Below, in pieces: positions 15,778 to 23,667 of a stretch of DNA of 64,000 nt. Source of the DNA: JAJDXW01 sp965243335 (GTDB lineage Bacteria > Pseudomonadota > Gammaproteobacteria > HK1); the NCBI GenBank assembly GCA_965243335.1, contig OZ251545.1, positions 1,550,001 to 1,614,000 on the forward strand, written 5' to 3'. Within the stretch, counting starts at the first letter, position 1. Each line of letters starts with the position of its first letter. The position numbers were made by a program, and so were the translations under genes. Below the pieces are notes generated by a model. That model was not told where the DNA came from. It saw only the letters and a program-made list of their open reading frames with translations, and made no database searches.

Positions 15778-16917
15778 ATGAGCGAGCCGCCAGCCGCCAA
15801 TCCGTTCGTCCCGGGATGGGGGCACGTCCCACCGTATCTGGCCGGGCGGGACGCGGAGCAGCGCAGGTTGCTGGACTTGCTCGCCTATCTCCATGCCGGT
15901 CGAGGCGCGCCCCGGGGCGCCATCCTCTCCGGCCCCCGCGGCAACGGCAAGACCGCGCTCCTGCACTGGCTGCGCCACGAGATCGAGGCCGGCGGCCTGG
16001 ACGCGGTGTGGCTGACCCCCGACGAGATACCGGATTTGAGGCGGCTGGCCACCCGTCTGGCGCCTCCTTTCCGGATTTCCTCGCCGCTCTCTTCGCTGCG
16101 CCCGTCCACCTTGTCGATCTCGATGGGGGTCGGACGGCTCGGCTGGGAGCTCGGCGGCCAGGGCCGATCATTGATCTCGTGGTTGACGGCGCGCTGCACG
16201 CGGCGCCCGCTGGCGCTGCTCCTGGACGAAGCCCACACCCTGGACCGGGACGTGGGCCAATGGTTGCTGAACGCGAGCCAGACGGTCTCCGCCGAGGCGC
16301 CGTTCCTGCTGGTGATGGCGGGCACTCCCGGCCTGCAACCCCACCTCAACACGATGTCGGCCAGCTTCTGGAGCCGAGGGGAGAAGATCGGCGTCGGGCG
16401 GCTGGACGATGCGGCGTCGGCCGCGGCGCTGGTGCGTCCGTTGGCCGTGCAAACGCCGGCGATCGCCTTCGACGGGGCGGCGCTGGCCCGCGTGGTCGAG
16501 GAGAGCCAGGGCTACCCCTATTTCCTGCAGCTATGGGGCGCGGCGTTGTGGACCGCGGCCCGATCGAGAGGCGCGGCCCGAATCGACGAATCTCTGGTAG
16601 CGGCCGCGGCGCCGGAGTTCGACCGGGAGAAGTCCTCGTTCTACGAAGACCGGCGCGAGGAGCTGGAACGACACGGGCTCCTGGCCGTGGCGGCAGGCAT
16701 GGCCGCGGTATTCGAGGGACGGGAGACCCTGCGCAGCGGCGATCTGAACGCGGCCATCGCCGACGCTCTGGCGGCGGACCGCTCGACCGCCGAGGTGCTC
16801 GAATGCCGGGACCGCCTGGCTACGGTCGGCTACGTCTGGAAGCCGCCCGACGGGGGAGACGCCTGGCAGCCGGGCATTCCGAGCCTCATGGATTACGTCG
16901 CCCTCCACGCGCCTTGA
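15778..16917 (+). CDS. AAA ATPase of the ExeA/Orc-like ATP-binding type, function unknown
   Basis: 379 residues. Walker A is seen in ILSGPRGNGKTALLHWL (about residues 43-59) and Walker B in LALLLDEAHTLDRDVG (about 142-157). A sensor-1-like LVMAGTPGL follows, and then a helical C-terminal part that looks like a winged-helix lid (about residues 270-379). The N-terminal YLAGRDAEQRRLLDLL is typical of ATPases annotated simply as ATP-binding protein in AAA/Orc-like and STAND-like groups. The gene stands alone with no obvious partner, so its role cannot be assigned. The ATG at 15778 gives the conserved start, because upstream codons have no homology-like character. Confidence 0.75.
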   Translation: MSEPPAANPFVPGWGHVPPYLAGRDAEQRRLLDLLAYLHAGRGAPRGAILSGPRGNGKTALLHWLRHEIEAGGLDAVWLTPDEIPDLRRLATRLAPPFRISSPLSSLRPSTLSISMGVGRLGWELGGQGRSLISWLTARCTRRPLALLLDEAHTLDRDVGQWLLNASQTVSAEAPFLLVMAGTPGLQPHLNTMSASFWSRGEKIGVGRLDDAASAAALVRPLAVQTPAIAFDGAALARVVEESQGYPYFLQLWGAALWTAARSRGAARIDESLVAAAAPEFDREKSSFYEDRREELERHGLLAVAAGMAAVFEGRETLRSGDLNAAIADALAADRSTAEVLECRDRLATVGYVWKPPDGGDAWQPGIPSLMDYVALHAP

Positions 16918-17089
16918 ATCCGGACGACCGCGGTTCCCATGCTCGGCCCGCGCGCGCCGGGGCCGACGGACCCGATGCACACACGGCTGGGGTAGTCTTA
17001 GCACAACCCTCCCGCCGTTCTCCTTCGCCGCCCTCCGGGGCCGGCGGACGAAGCCGGCGGTACTCCGCCTCCGACTCGAGGAACCACCG

Positions 17090-17752
17090 ATGACCTTCTC
17101 GCTCGTCGGCATGTGCCGGCGCACCGGCATGTTCGGCGCCGCGGTCGCCACGTCCAGCATCAACGTCGGCGCGCGCTGCCCCTGGGCCCGGGCCGGGGTG
17201 GGCGCGGTCCTCACCCAGCACCGGACGGACGCGCGCCTCGGCCCCCGCGGGCTCGACCTGCTCGAAGCCGGCGCGAAGGCGCGCGAGGCGGTCGCGTCCC
17301 TCGCCCGGAACGACCCCGCCATCGAATGGCGTCAGCTCGCGGCCATCGACCGCGAGGGCGGGACCGCCTGGCGCCACGGGAGCCGGATCGACTCGATCCA
17401 CGGGGCGGCCGAGGGCGACGGCTGCTGTGCGATCGGCAACATCCTCCGCACCGAGGCGGTCCCCGGCGCGATGGTCGACGCCTTCGCGGCCGCGCGCGGG
17501 GAGCATCTCGCCGAACGCCTCCTCATCGCCCTCGAGGCCGGCCTCGCGGCCGGAGGGGAGCGCAAGCAGCTCAAGTCCGCCGCGCTCCTGGTGGTGGACG
17601 ACCAGCCGTTTCCGCTCGTCGACCTGCGGGTCGAGCTGGACCGCGCGCCGCTCGCCGAGCTTCGGTTCCTCTGGGAGATCTACCGGCCGCGGATGGAGGT
17701 GTTCGTGACCCGGGCGGTGGACCCCGACCGCGTCCCGTTCCCGGAGGACTGA
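17090..17752 (+). CDS. DUF1028 domain-containing protein (Ntn-hydrolase-like fold)
   Basis: 220 residues matching the DUF1028 family from end to end: MTFSLVGMCRRTGMFGAAVA at the start, NVGARCPWARAGVGAVLTQ, and the C-terminal LVVDDQPFPLVDLRVEL. The family is often annotated as a putative Ntn-hydrolase or peptidase and is frequently found with amino-acid or cyclic-amide catabolic genes. That fits the hydantoinase genes on both sides, but the reaction is not established. A modest purine-rich ribosome site precedes the ATG. Confidence 0.85.
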   Translation: MTFSLVGMCRRTGMFGAAVATSSINVGARCPWARAGVGAVLTQHRTDARLGPRGLDLLEAGAKAREAVASLARNDPAIEWRQLAAIDREGGTAWRHGSRIDSIHGAAEGDGCCAIGNILRTEAVPGAMVDAFAAARGEHLAERLLIALEAGLAAGGERKQLKSAALLVVDDQPFPLVDLRVELDRAPLAELRFLWEIYRPRMEVFVTRAVDPDRVPFPED

Positions 17753-17942
17753 TCGCCGGGGGGCCGTCCTTCCGGCCCGTTGCCCGGCGCCTCCCGCCGC
17801 CGGCGGCGGCAGCCGCCGCGGCCCGGCGGATCCGCGGGCCGGGGGCGCCGCAGGGTCGGCGGGGGTCGCCGGGTCGCGGAAGCCTCCGGACGACCCGGCG
17901 GAGGCGATCTTCCTCGGGCCGGTCCGGGCAGGGCGAGGCGGG

Positions 17943-18731
17943 TCAGATCACGGAGCGGCGCGACGTGATCCCGCCGTCCAGGGTCACCACGCAGCCGGAG
18001 AGGTAGCCGGCGCGCGCCGAAGCGCAGAAGACGATGAGGTCCGCGACCTCGTCGGCGGTGGCGGCCCGCCCCCCGGGGAAGCGCGCGAGCAGCTCTTCCC
18101 ACCGTCCCTCGTCGCCGAGGATCACCCCGGCGCGCTGGCGGAGCATAGTCTCCATCCGGCCGGTGTCGACCGGGCCCGGGTTCACCGCGACGACCCGCAC
18201 CCCGTGGTCGAGGCTCCGTCCGCCGAGCGCGCGGGTCAGGGTCATGAGGCTCGCGTTGCCGCACGAGCCCGCGATGTAGTCGATGTCCGGGTTCTCGCCC
18301 GAGTTCCCGACGTCGTTCACGATGACCCCGTGGCCGCGCTCGCGCATCCGGGCGAAGAACGCCCGGCACATCGCGATGTAGCCGAAGACCTTGAGCTCCC
18401 AGCCGGCGCGCCAGGCCGCGTCGTCCACCGCGTCCATCGAGCCGGAGGGGATCGCGCCCGCGTTGTTGACGAGGACGTCGACGTCGATCGTCTCCGCGAT
18501 GAGCCCGTCGCGCGCCGCCCGGTCCGTCAGGTCGAGCGCGTAGGTGCGGACCCGGCAGCGGCCGTGCGCCCCCTCGATCGCCCGCGCCGCCTCGTCGAGG
18601 GTGTCGCCGGAGCGGGCCGTCAGGTGGACCTCGCCCGCGCCCTCCCGCGCGAACGCCTCGGCCGTAGCGCGGCCGATTCCCTTCGAGCCGCCGGTGATGA
18701 GCACGCTTCTGCCGTCCAGTCCAAGGTCCAT
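17943..18731 (-). CDS. SDR family oxidoreductase with atypical active site
   Basis: 262 residues with the NAD(P)-binding Rossmann start LITGGSKGIGRATAEAFA, the VLVNNAGAIPSG motif and a standard SDR C-terminus. In place of the canonical Tyr-x3-Lys catalytic pair the sequence reads DYIAGSCGNASLMTL, so the Tyr is kept but the Lys position is Ser. As I recall, this Y-I-x-G-S form is shared by a recognised SDR branch (PRK06125-like), so it is probably a family trait rather than decay. It is the last gene of a minus-strand run (alanine-racemase-like, hyuB, SDR, SDR), with 76 bases separating it from the SDR gene ahead. The substrate is unknown. Confidence 0.85.
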   Translation of the reverse strand: MDLGLDGRSVLITGGSKGIGRATAEAFAREGAGEVHLTARSGDTLDEAARAIEGAHGRCRVRTYALDLTDRAARDGLIAETIDVDVLVNNAGAIPSGSMDAVDDAAWRAGWELKVFGYIAMCRAFFARMRERGHGVIVNDVGNSGENPDIDYIAGSCGNASLMTLTRALGGRSLDHGVRVVAVNPGPVDTGRMETMLRQRAGVILGDEGRWEELLARFPGGRAATADEVADLIVFCASARAGYLSGCVVTLDGGITSRRSVI

Positions 18732-18807
18732 CGTCGGCTTCTCCGCAGGTTCGGGTGAGTCAGGTGAATTCTCGGGTGAGTGAGATAACTAGCTGGAATC
18801 AAGTGAA

Positions 18808-19575
18808 TCAGGCGAGGATGTATCCGCCGTCCGCGATCAGGGTCTCGCCCACCACGTAGTCGGCGAGCGGGGAGGCGAGGAAGAGCGCGAGGCGCGCCAT
18901 CTCGTCGGGGTCGCCGAGCCTTCCGGCGGGGATCCGGGCGAGGCTCGCGGCCAGGTAGTCGGGGTCCGCGAGCGCCTTCTCGGTGAGAGGGGTCGGGGTC
19001 CGGCCGGGGGCGAGCGCCGCCACCCGCACCCCGTGGGGGGCGAGCTCGGCCGCCGCGGCGCGGGTGAACTGGACGAGCCCGGCCTTCGCGGTCCCGTAGA
19101 TCGCCCGCTTGGGGCCGCCGGTGAAAGCGATCTGGGAGGCGGTGTTGACGATGACCCCGGAGCCGCGCGCGGCCATCCCGCGCGCGACCGCGCGGGCGAG
19201 GAGGACCGGGCCGGTGAGGTTGGTCGCGATCAGCCGCTCGATCGCATCCGGGGTCATCTCGAGGAACGGCCCGACGTGGACGATCCCGGCGTTGTTGAGG
19301 AGCACGTCCACCGGCTCGGCGGCGCGGGCGAGGGCTTCGACCGAGGCGGGGACGGCCTGGTCGAAGGCATGGCGGTCGGCGGCGCCGACCCCGAGCTCCG
19401 CCCCGAGGGACGCGAGCCGCGCCTGCTCCGGCGCCCGCCCCCGGTCGGCGAGCACGACGGCCGCCCCGTGCGCGTGGAACGCCCGCGCCATCCGGCTGCC
19501 GAGCCCGCCCGCCGCGCCGGTGACGAGCACCCGCCGCCCGGCGAAGTCGAGATGCTGCGCTTCGATCCCGGCCAT
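18808..19575 (-). CDS. SDR family NAD(P)-dependent oxidoreductase
   Basis: 255 residues of classical SDR type. The cofactor site is VLVTGAAGGLGSRMARAF, followed by LLNNAGIVHVGPF, the Ser of VNTASQIAF and an intact catalytic Tyr-x3-Lys in YGTAKAG. The C-terminus GETLIADGGYILA is also typical. The ATG at 19575 is chosen because GAGGGAG lies just upstream and the protein then begins at the normal family position; a longer frame upstream has no SDR character. It is co-directional with hyuB and with the second SDR. The substrate cannot be read from the sequence. Confidence 0.9.
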   Translation of the reverse strand: MAGIEAQHLDFAGRRVLVTGAAGGLGSRMARAFHAHGAAVVLADRGRAPEQARLASLGAELGVGAADRHAFDQAVPASVEALARAAEPVDVLLNNAGIVHVGPFLEMTPDAIERLIATNLTGPVLLARAVARGMAARGSGVIVNTASQIAFTGGPKRAIYGTAKAGLVQFTRAAAAELAPHGVRVAALAPGRTPTPLTEKALADPDYLAASLARIPAGRLGDPDEMARLALFLASPLADYVVGETLIADGGYILA

Positions 19576-19995
19576 CACGCTCCCTCGGCTGCAATCCGTC
19601 GGCGGGGGCGGGCGGCGGCGGATGGACTCGCCCGCGGTCTCGTCCGCTCCCGCGCCCCGCCGCGGACGTTCTCGCCGTTCGGCCGGCCGCCGGCATGGGT
19701 CCTGGTCCGGGTACACAAGGCCATTCCCTGCTCGCCGCAGCGCCCGAATCGGGACGTCGAGGCCGTTCGGGCGGGCGTGACGGCAGGCCGCTTTCCGAGC
19801 GATGAGGGCGGGATCCGGGCGGCGACCGCGTTCTTTCCGGATGGCGCGGCGATCAAGGAATGGCCCGGTCCGGATACCGGGGATGGCCGGCCTCCTCCGT
19901 GCCCGCGGTCTGCGCCCGAAGGGTACACCGGGGCCGTCGACGTCGAAGAGCCCGCGCGCATCGCCCTCGAAGACGCCCCCCGCCGCCCTTGCGCG
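19576..19995. other. 420-base gap inside the hyuB-SDR run
   Basis: No gene, RNA or repeat is recognisable here. The gap suggests that the two SDR genes may have their own promoter, although I cannot point to one. Confidence 0.4.
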
Positions 19996-21663
19996 CTACC
20001 GCCCGCGCGCGGTGACGAAGCCGTCGCGGCGGTCGCGGCGCCGTTCTTCGTCCGTTCGGTCCGCGGGATCGCCCCAGCCTCCGCCGCCCGCCGCCCGGAC
20101 CTCGAACACCGTCCCCGGCGGCACCGGGATGCCCTCGTGCTTGGAGTCGAGGACGGCCGGGCGGCGCCCCGGCGCGCGCATGAGGTAGCGGTGGGGGAGC
20201 CCCGGCTCCCCGCCCATCATCCCGACCGGCCCGTGGCGCGCCCCGTCGCCCGCGGTGTTGGCGACGCAGGGCTCGTCGGTCTCCACCACGAGGTCGAGCG
20301 CGCCGCCTGCGCCGCCCACGTAGCGCCCGGCCCCGCCCGAGTCGGGGCGGAACTCGTGGCGCCGGAAGAAGAACGGGAAGCGCGCCTCGGCCACCTCGAC
20401 GGAGCCGAACTTGAGCCCGCCCGCCGAGTGCCACTCCCCGGAGTTGTGCCAGCCGTCGCCGCCCGAGGACGCCCCGGCCCCCGGCCGGGCGTGGAACATG
20501 TGCCAGATGAAGTCGCGCCCCGAGCGCGGGTCCCGCCCCTTGAGGGCGATGCGGAGCCGCTTGCCCCACGCCGCCATCGTCTGCTCCGGGCACGCGGGGG
20601 CGAGGGCGGTGACCACCGCCTCGATGATCTCCTGGCCGCAGTGGGAGGTGGACATGGTGACCGGGGCCCAGTCGTCCGGCCAGACGATCGTGCCCCGCTT
20701 CGCGACGATCTCCACCGGCCGCATGGTCCCGTCGTTCTTGGCGATCCCGGGGTCGAGGAGGTAGGTGAGGGCCATCATCACCGCCGACCGGGTGTTGGCC
20801 CACGAGGAGTTGAGGAAGCTCCGCACCTGGGGGTCGGAGGCGGAGAGGTCCACCCGGAGGCCGCTTCCCGCGACGGTCACCGCGGCGCGGACCGCGATGT
20901 CCGGGTTGCCGCGCCCGTCGTCGTCGAGCAGGGCTTCGCCGGCGTAGGCGCCGTCCTTCCAGCCGGCGATGACGGCGCGGGTCTCCGCTTCGGCCGCATC
21001 GAGGATCCGGTCGGCGGCGGCCGCCACCGTGTCCGCCCCGATCTCGTCCACGAACTCGAGGAGGCGCCGTTCGCCGAGGCGCACCGAGCCGATCTGGGCG
21101 GAGAGGTCGCCCGTGAAGTCGCGGGGGTGGCGGACGTTCACCCGCAACATGCGCATGACGTCCTCGCGAAGCTCCCCCCGGTCGTAGAGCCGGAGGGGCG
21201 GCACCCGCAGGCCCTCCTGCCAGATCTCGGTCGCGGACGCGTTGTAGGCGCCGTAGGTGGCGCCGCCGATGTCGGAGTGGTGGGCGCGGTTGAGGGTCCA
21301 GAAGAGGAGCCGGTCGCCCGCGAAGACCGGCAGGCAGGCGGTCAGGTCGGGGAGGTGGCTGCCCCCGTGGTAGGGGTCGTTCAGGAGGAACACGTCGCCC
21401 GGGTGGACGTCGTCGCCGAACGCCTCGAGGGTCGCGAGGGCGGAGGAGGGCATCGCCCCCACGTGGACCGGGATGTACTCCGCCTGGGCGACCAGCTCGC
21501 CCCTCGCGTCGGTGATCGCGGTCGAGAAGTCGCGGCTCGAGTTCAGGATCTGGGAGAACGAGGTGCGCAGCATCGCCTCGCCCATCTCGTCCACGATGCC
21601 GACCAGCCGGTGCTGGACGACGGAGACGGTGATCGGGTCGGGGGGAGGGCGGTTCGTCGTCAA
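19996..21663 (-). CDS. hyuB: Hydantoinase B / oxoprolinase family protein
   Basis: 555 residues matching HyuB throughout: ITVSVVQHRLVGIVDEMGEA at the start, SSRDFSTAITDARGELVAQA, the conserved LLNDPYHGGSHLPDLT, and NRAHHSDIGG. Near the end comes the Gly-rich GGGGWGDP that closes most family members. Together with HyuA it would hydrolyse a cyclic amide such as a hydantoin or 5-oxoproline at the cost of ATP. The gene sits in a minus-strand run with an alanine-racemase-like gene 70 bases ahead of it and SDR genes after it. The matching hyuA is 7 kb away, beyond unrelated plus-strand genes, so either the operon has been split or each subunit has a different partner. Confidence 0.92.
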   Translation of the reverse strand: MTTNRPPPDPITVSVVQHRLVGIVDEMGEAMLRTSFSQILNSSRDFSTAITDARGELVAQAEYIPVHVGAMPSSALATLEAFGDDVHPGDVFLLNDPYHGGSHLPDLTACLPVFAGDRLLFWTLNRAHHSDIGGATYGAYNASATEIWQEGLRVPPLRLYDRGELREDVMRMLRVNVRHPRDFTGDLSAQIGSVRLGERRLLEFVDEIGADTVAAAADRILDAAEAETRAVIAGWKDGAYAGEALLDDDGRGNPDIAVRAAVTVAGSGLRVDLSASDPQVRSFLNSSWANTRSAVMMALTYLLDPGIAKNDGTMRPVEIVAKRGTIVWPDDWAPVTMSTSHCGQEIIEAVVTALAPACPEQTMAAWGKRLRIALKGRDPRSGRDFIWHMFHARPGAGASSGGDGWHNSGEWHSAGGLKFGSVEVAEARFPFFFRRHEFRPDSGGAGRYVGGAGGALDLVVETDEPCVANTAGDGARHGPVGMMGGEPGLPHRYLMRAPGRRPAVLDSKHEGIPVPPGTVFEVRAAGGGGWGDPADRTDEERRRDRRDGFVTARGR

Positions 21664-21733
21664 GTCGGCGGCTCCGGTGGTGGGAGGGCGGCGCGGGGAG
21701 GGCGATGGCGGCGGGGTGCGGGGCGCAGGCCCG

Positions 21734-22879
21734 TCAGGGGCCGCCGTCGTCCGCGTAATGGGCGGGGAGGCGCCGGTCGAACGCCATCAGGACGTGGTGC
21801 GGGCGCGCGCCCTGCCACTCGGCGAGGTCCGTGAGGGAGATCGATTCGCCGCCGCTCTCCCCGAGGAGCACCGCTTCGTCGCCGACCCCCGCGGCGGGCA
21901 GGGTGGAGAGGTCGAGGGTGACGTGCTCGAGCGACACCCCCCGGACGGGAGCGCGCACGCCCGCGACGAGGGCATGGGCCGTGCGGCCGGCGAGCGGGGG
22001 GCGGTATCCGTCCGCGAGGCCGAGGGGGATGACGCCGATCCGGCTCGGGAGGTCGTGTTCCGGCGCGCCCCGCATCCCCGCCCTCGGGGGGCCGGCGTGG
22101 ATGAGGCGGCTCCGGATCGACCGGAGCACGGGGCGGAAGGCCGAGGCGTCGGCCACGGACGGGGCGGTCGACGGCACGCCGTAGAGGAGATGGCCCGGGC
22201 AGACCGCGTTGCCCCGGCTGGTGAGCCCGGCGGCCATGCAGGAGCTGGCGAGGCCCTGGGTCACCGGCACGTGGATGCCCGCTGCCTGAAGGTCCCGGAG
22301 GAGCCCGTCGAACGCACGCATCCGCTCGCGCGCCCACTCGCGCTCCGCCTCGTCGTAGAAGGAGAGATGGGTGTACACGCCCTCCACCCGGACGTTCGGC
22401 AGGCGCTGCGCCTCCCGGATGTAGTCGAGGGCGTCGGGGAGCGGCGTCCCGAGACGCCCGAGGCCGGCGTCCACCTTGACGTAGACGGGCGCGGTCCTGC
22501 CGGCCGCGCCCGCTGCGGCCGACACCGCGTGGACCCCCTCCCGGTCGTACACGGTGGGGATGAGGTCGTGGGCGAGGAGGTCCGGGGCGGCCTCCGGGAG
22601 GGCGCCCCCGAACATCAGGATGGGGAGGCGGACGCCTGCGCCGCGGATGGCGAGCGCGTCCTCGAAGCTCCCGGTCGCGAGGGCGAAGGCATCGCCGTCG
22701 TCGGCGAGGGCGCGCGCGACCGCCGCCGCGCCGTGCCCGTAGGCGTTCGCCTTGAGGGCGGCGATGATCTTCGATTCCGGGCCGGCGAGGCCCCGGAGCA
22801 CGCGCAGGTTGTGGCGCAGGGCCGCGAGGTCGAATTCGGCCCGGTTCGGTCGAACGGCTTCCAACTCCTTCCCCCTCAT
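21734..22879 (-). CDS. Alanine-racemase-fold PLP enzyme (amino-acid racemase-like)
   Basis: 381 residues with the alanine racemase N-terminal TIM-barrel hallmarks: the PLP-lysine motif AALKANAYGHGAAAVA, YVKVDAGLGRLG, VEGVYTHLS and the LYG motif in HLLYGVPS. The C-terminal beta-domain is present (GVIPLGLADGY, VRGVSLEHVTLDLS). It departs from genuine Alr at several places. There is no SYG-type motif carrying the second catalytic Tyr before GVIPLG, the usual GYADG reads GLADG, and the Arg before PG-x-x-LYG is Cys. It may therefore act on another amino acid or be non-racemising. The neighbouring hydantoinase genes make an N-carbamoyl or amino-acid racemisation role plausible. The start lies 5 bases from a repeat shared with the cas3 upstream region. 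Confidence 0.75.
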   Translation of the reverse strand: MRGKELEAVRPNRAEFDLAALRHNLRVLRGLAGPESKIIAALKANAYGHGAAAVARALADDGDAFALATGSFEDALAIRGAGVRLPILMFGGALPEAAPDLLAHDLIPTVYDREGVHAVSAAAGAAGRTAPVYVKVDAGLGRLGTPLPDALDYIREAQRLPNVRVEGVYTHLSFYDEAEREWARERMRAFDGLLRDLQAAGIHVPVTQGLASSCMAAGLTSRGNAVCPGHLLYGVPSTAPSVADASAFRPVLRSIRSRLIHAGPPRAGMRGAPEHDLPSRIGVIPLGLADGYRPPLAGRTAHALVAGVRAPVRGVSLEHVTLDLSTLPAAGVGDEAVLLGESGGESISLTDLAEWQGARPHHVLMAFDRRLPAHYADDGGP

Positions 22880-22884
22880 TTACG

Positions 22885-22934
22885 GTCGATGTGGGCGCCG
22901 GGGAGCCGCCCTGGCCGGCCCCGGCAGCGCCGAC
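22885..22934. repeat. Dispersed hairpin-forming repeat, copy 1 (upstream of alr-like gene)
   Basis: About 50 bases starting GTCGATGTGGGCGCCGGGG and ending CCCCGGCAGCGCCGAC. The same two ends occur at 32940-32986 upstream of cas3, with a diverged loop. GGCGCCGGGG pairs with CCCCGGC-AG-CGCC to make a strong hairpin. Its inner end joins rpn-gene sequence. Confidence 0.65.
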
Positions 22935-23162
22935 ACCAGGTTCCGGCCCGGCGGATCGTCTTCCCTCCATCTCCCCTCGTCAAGCAGAAAGCGCCGCTGC
23001 GACGGCTGGCAACGCGCCAGCGCCTCCTGCACCGGGGCGATGAGGTCCCCCGCCTCGACCGGCGTGCTCCACCGGCCCCGACCGTTGTAGAGCACGATGG
23101 GCAGGATCGGCGGCGGCCGCCCGGCATCGTCGAGCGCCCCCCGGCGGATGAGGTCCTGGTAC

Positions 23163-23456
23163 GGGGAGGCATGTGCACTGTTCGTAACCTATTGAAATAG
23201 AACACGGAGAGCGGGGGTCAAGATGTTTTATACCCCACGGGGATGGCGTTGTTCCGGGGTTTGGGATCGGTTCGAGGGGCTTATGGGCGGATTTCACCCC
23301 ACGGCGGCGCTTGCGCGGAGCCTCTGGGAACGCTTGTGTCTCGCCCGCACGGGGGCGGAGCCCCCGGAAATGAGAATGCGGGCGGGACACAAGCGTTCCC
23401 AGGACGCCCTGCGACGAGGTGTGCTTGGCGAAAACCCCACAGCGCACATGCCTCCC
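23163..23456. mobile_element. 294-bp MITE inserted in the rpn fragment
   Basis: The element starts GGGGAGGCATGTGCACTG and ends with the inverted complement CAGCGCACATGCCTCCC. It is flanked by the 6-bp direct repeat TGGTAC at 23157-23162 and 23457-23462. Removing the element and one TGGTAC restores the reading of the rpn gene (VYTxLLYQDLIRRG), which fixes the boundaries well. It encodes no transposase, so it must have been moved in trans. It contains a large nested palindrome (23326-23400). Partial relatives lie at 60760-60850 and possibly at about 51118-51150 (shared CTGTTCGTAACCT). Confidence 0.8.
23326..23400. repeat. 75-bp nested palindrome
   Basis: The outer arms are 24 bases (GGGAACGCTTGTGTCTCGCC plus GCA) with a single mismatch. 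They enclose a second hairpin formed by CGGGGGC and GCCCCCG. The structure recurs in form at 57657-57746 and in part at 60760-60850, so it is a dispersed hairpin family of this genome. Confidence 0.85.
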
Positions 23457-23667
23457 TGGTACAGGAGCCGGGTGTAGACCGGGATCCGCTGATAAGATTT
23501 CGCTAGGAGCACTTGGCCGGACACCCGTTGTCTCCGAAGGCGTTCCGACGCTTCCCGGACCCTGTGGCGCAACTATCGGGCAACGGCGGACAACGGCAGT
23601 GGGAACGCACGAGATACCTCTTGGACGTGGTTGATTCTGAAAGCATCCTTTTCAGGAGTGACGGCCC

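Larger units (their letters stand above)
22925..23490 (-). pseudogene. Rpn-family nuclease fragment split by a MITE
   Basis: On the minus strand, 23162 down to about 22925 encodes a piece clearly homologous to the two intact rpn genes in this window: LIRRGALDDAGRPPPILPIV, then GRWREDDPPGRNLVSAL. A further short piece (VYTRLLYQ, about 23485-23457) continues the same gene on the far side of an inserted element at 23163-23456. Both the 5' and 3' thirds of the gene are gone. It is a dead fragment that records a formerly intact third copy. Confidence 0.8.

Noticed and set aside
22980..23447. Open frame of 155 codons spanning the MITE and rpn fragment
   Set aside because: The rpn-like pieces are read in a different frame, and this frame crosses the MITE boundary without conserved residues.
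23223..23460. Possible CRISPR array near the cas operon
   Set aside because: The repeated sequence here is one nested palindrome inside a MITE. There is no series of direct repeats with regular spacers.
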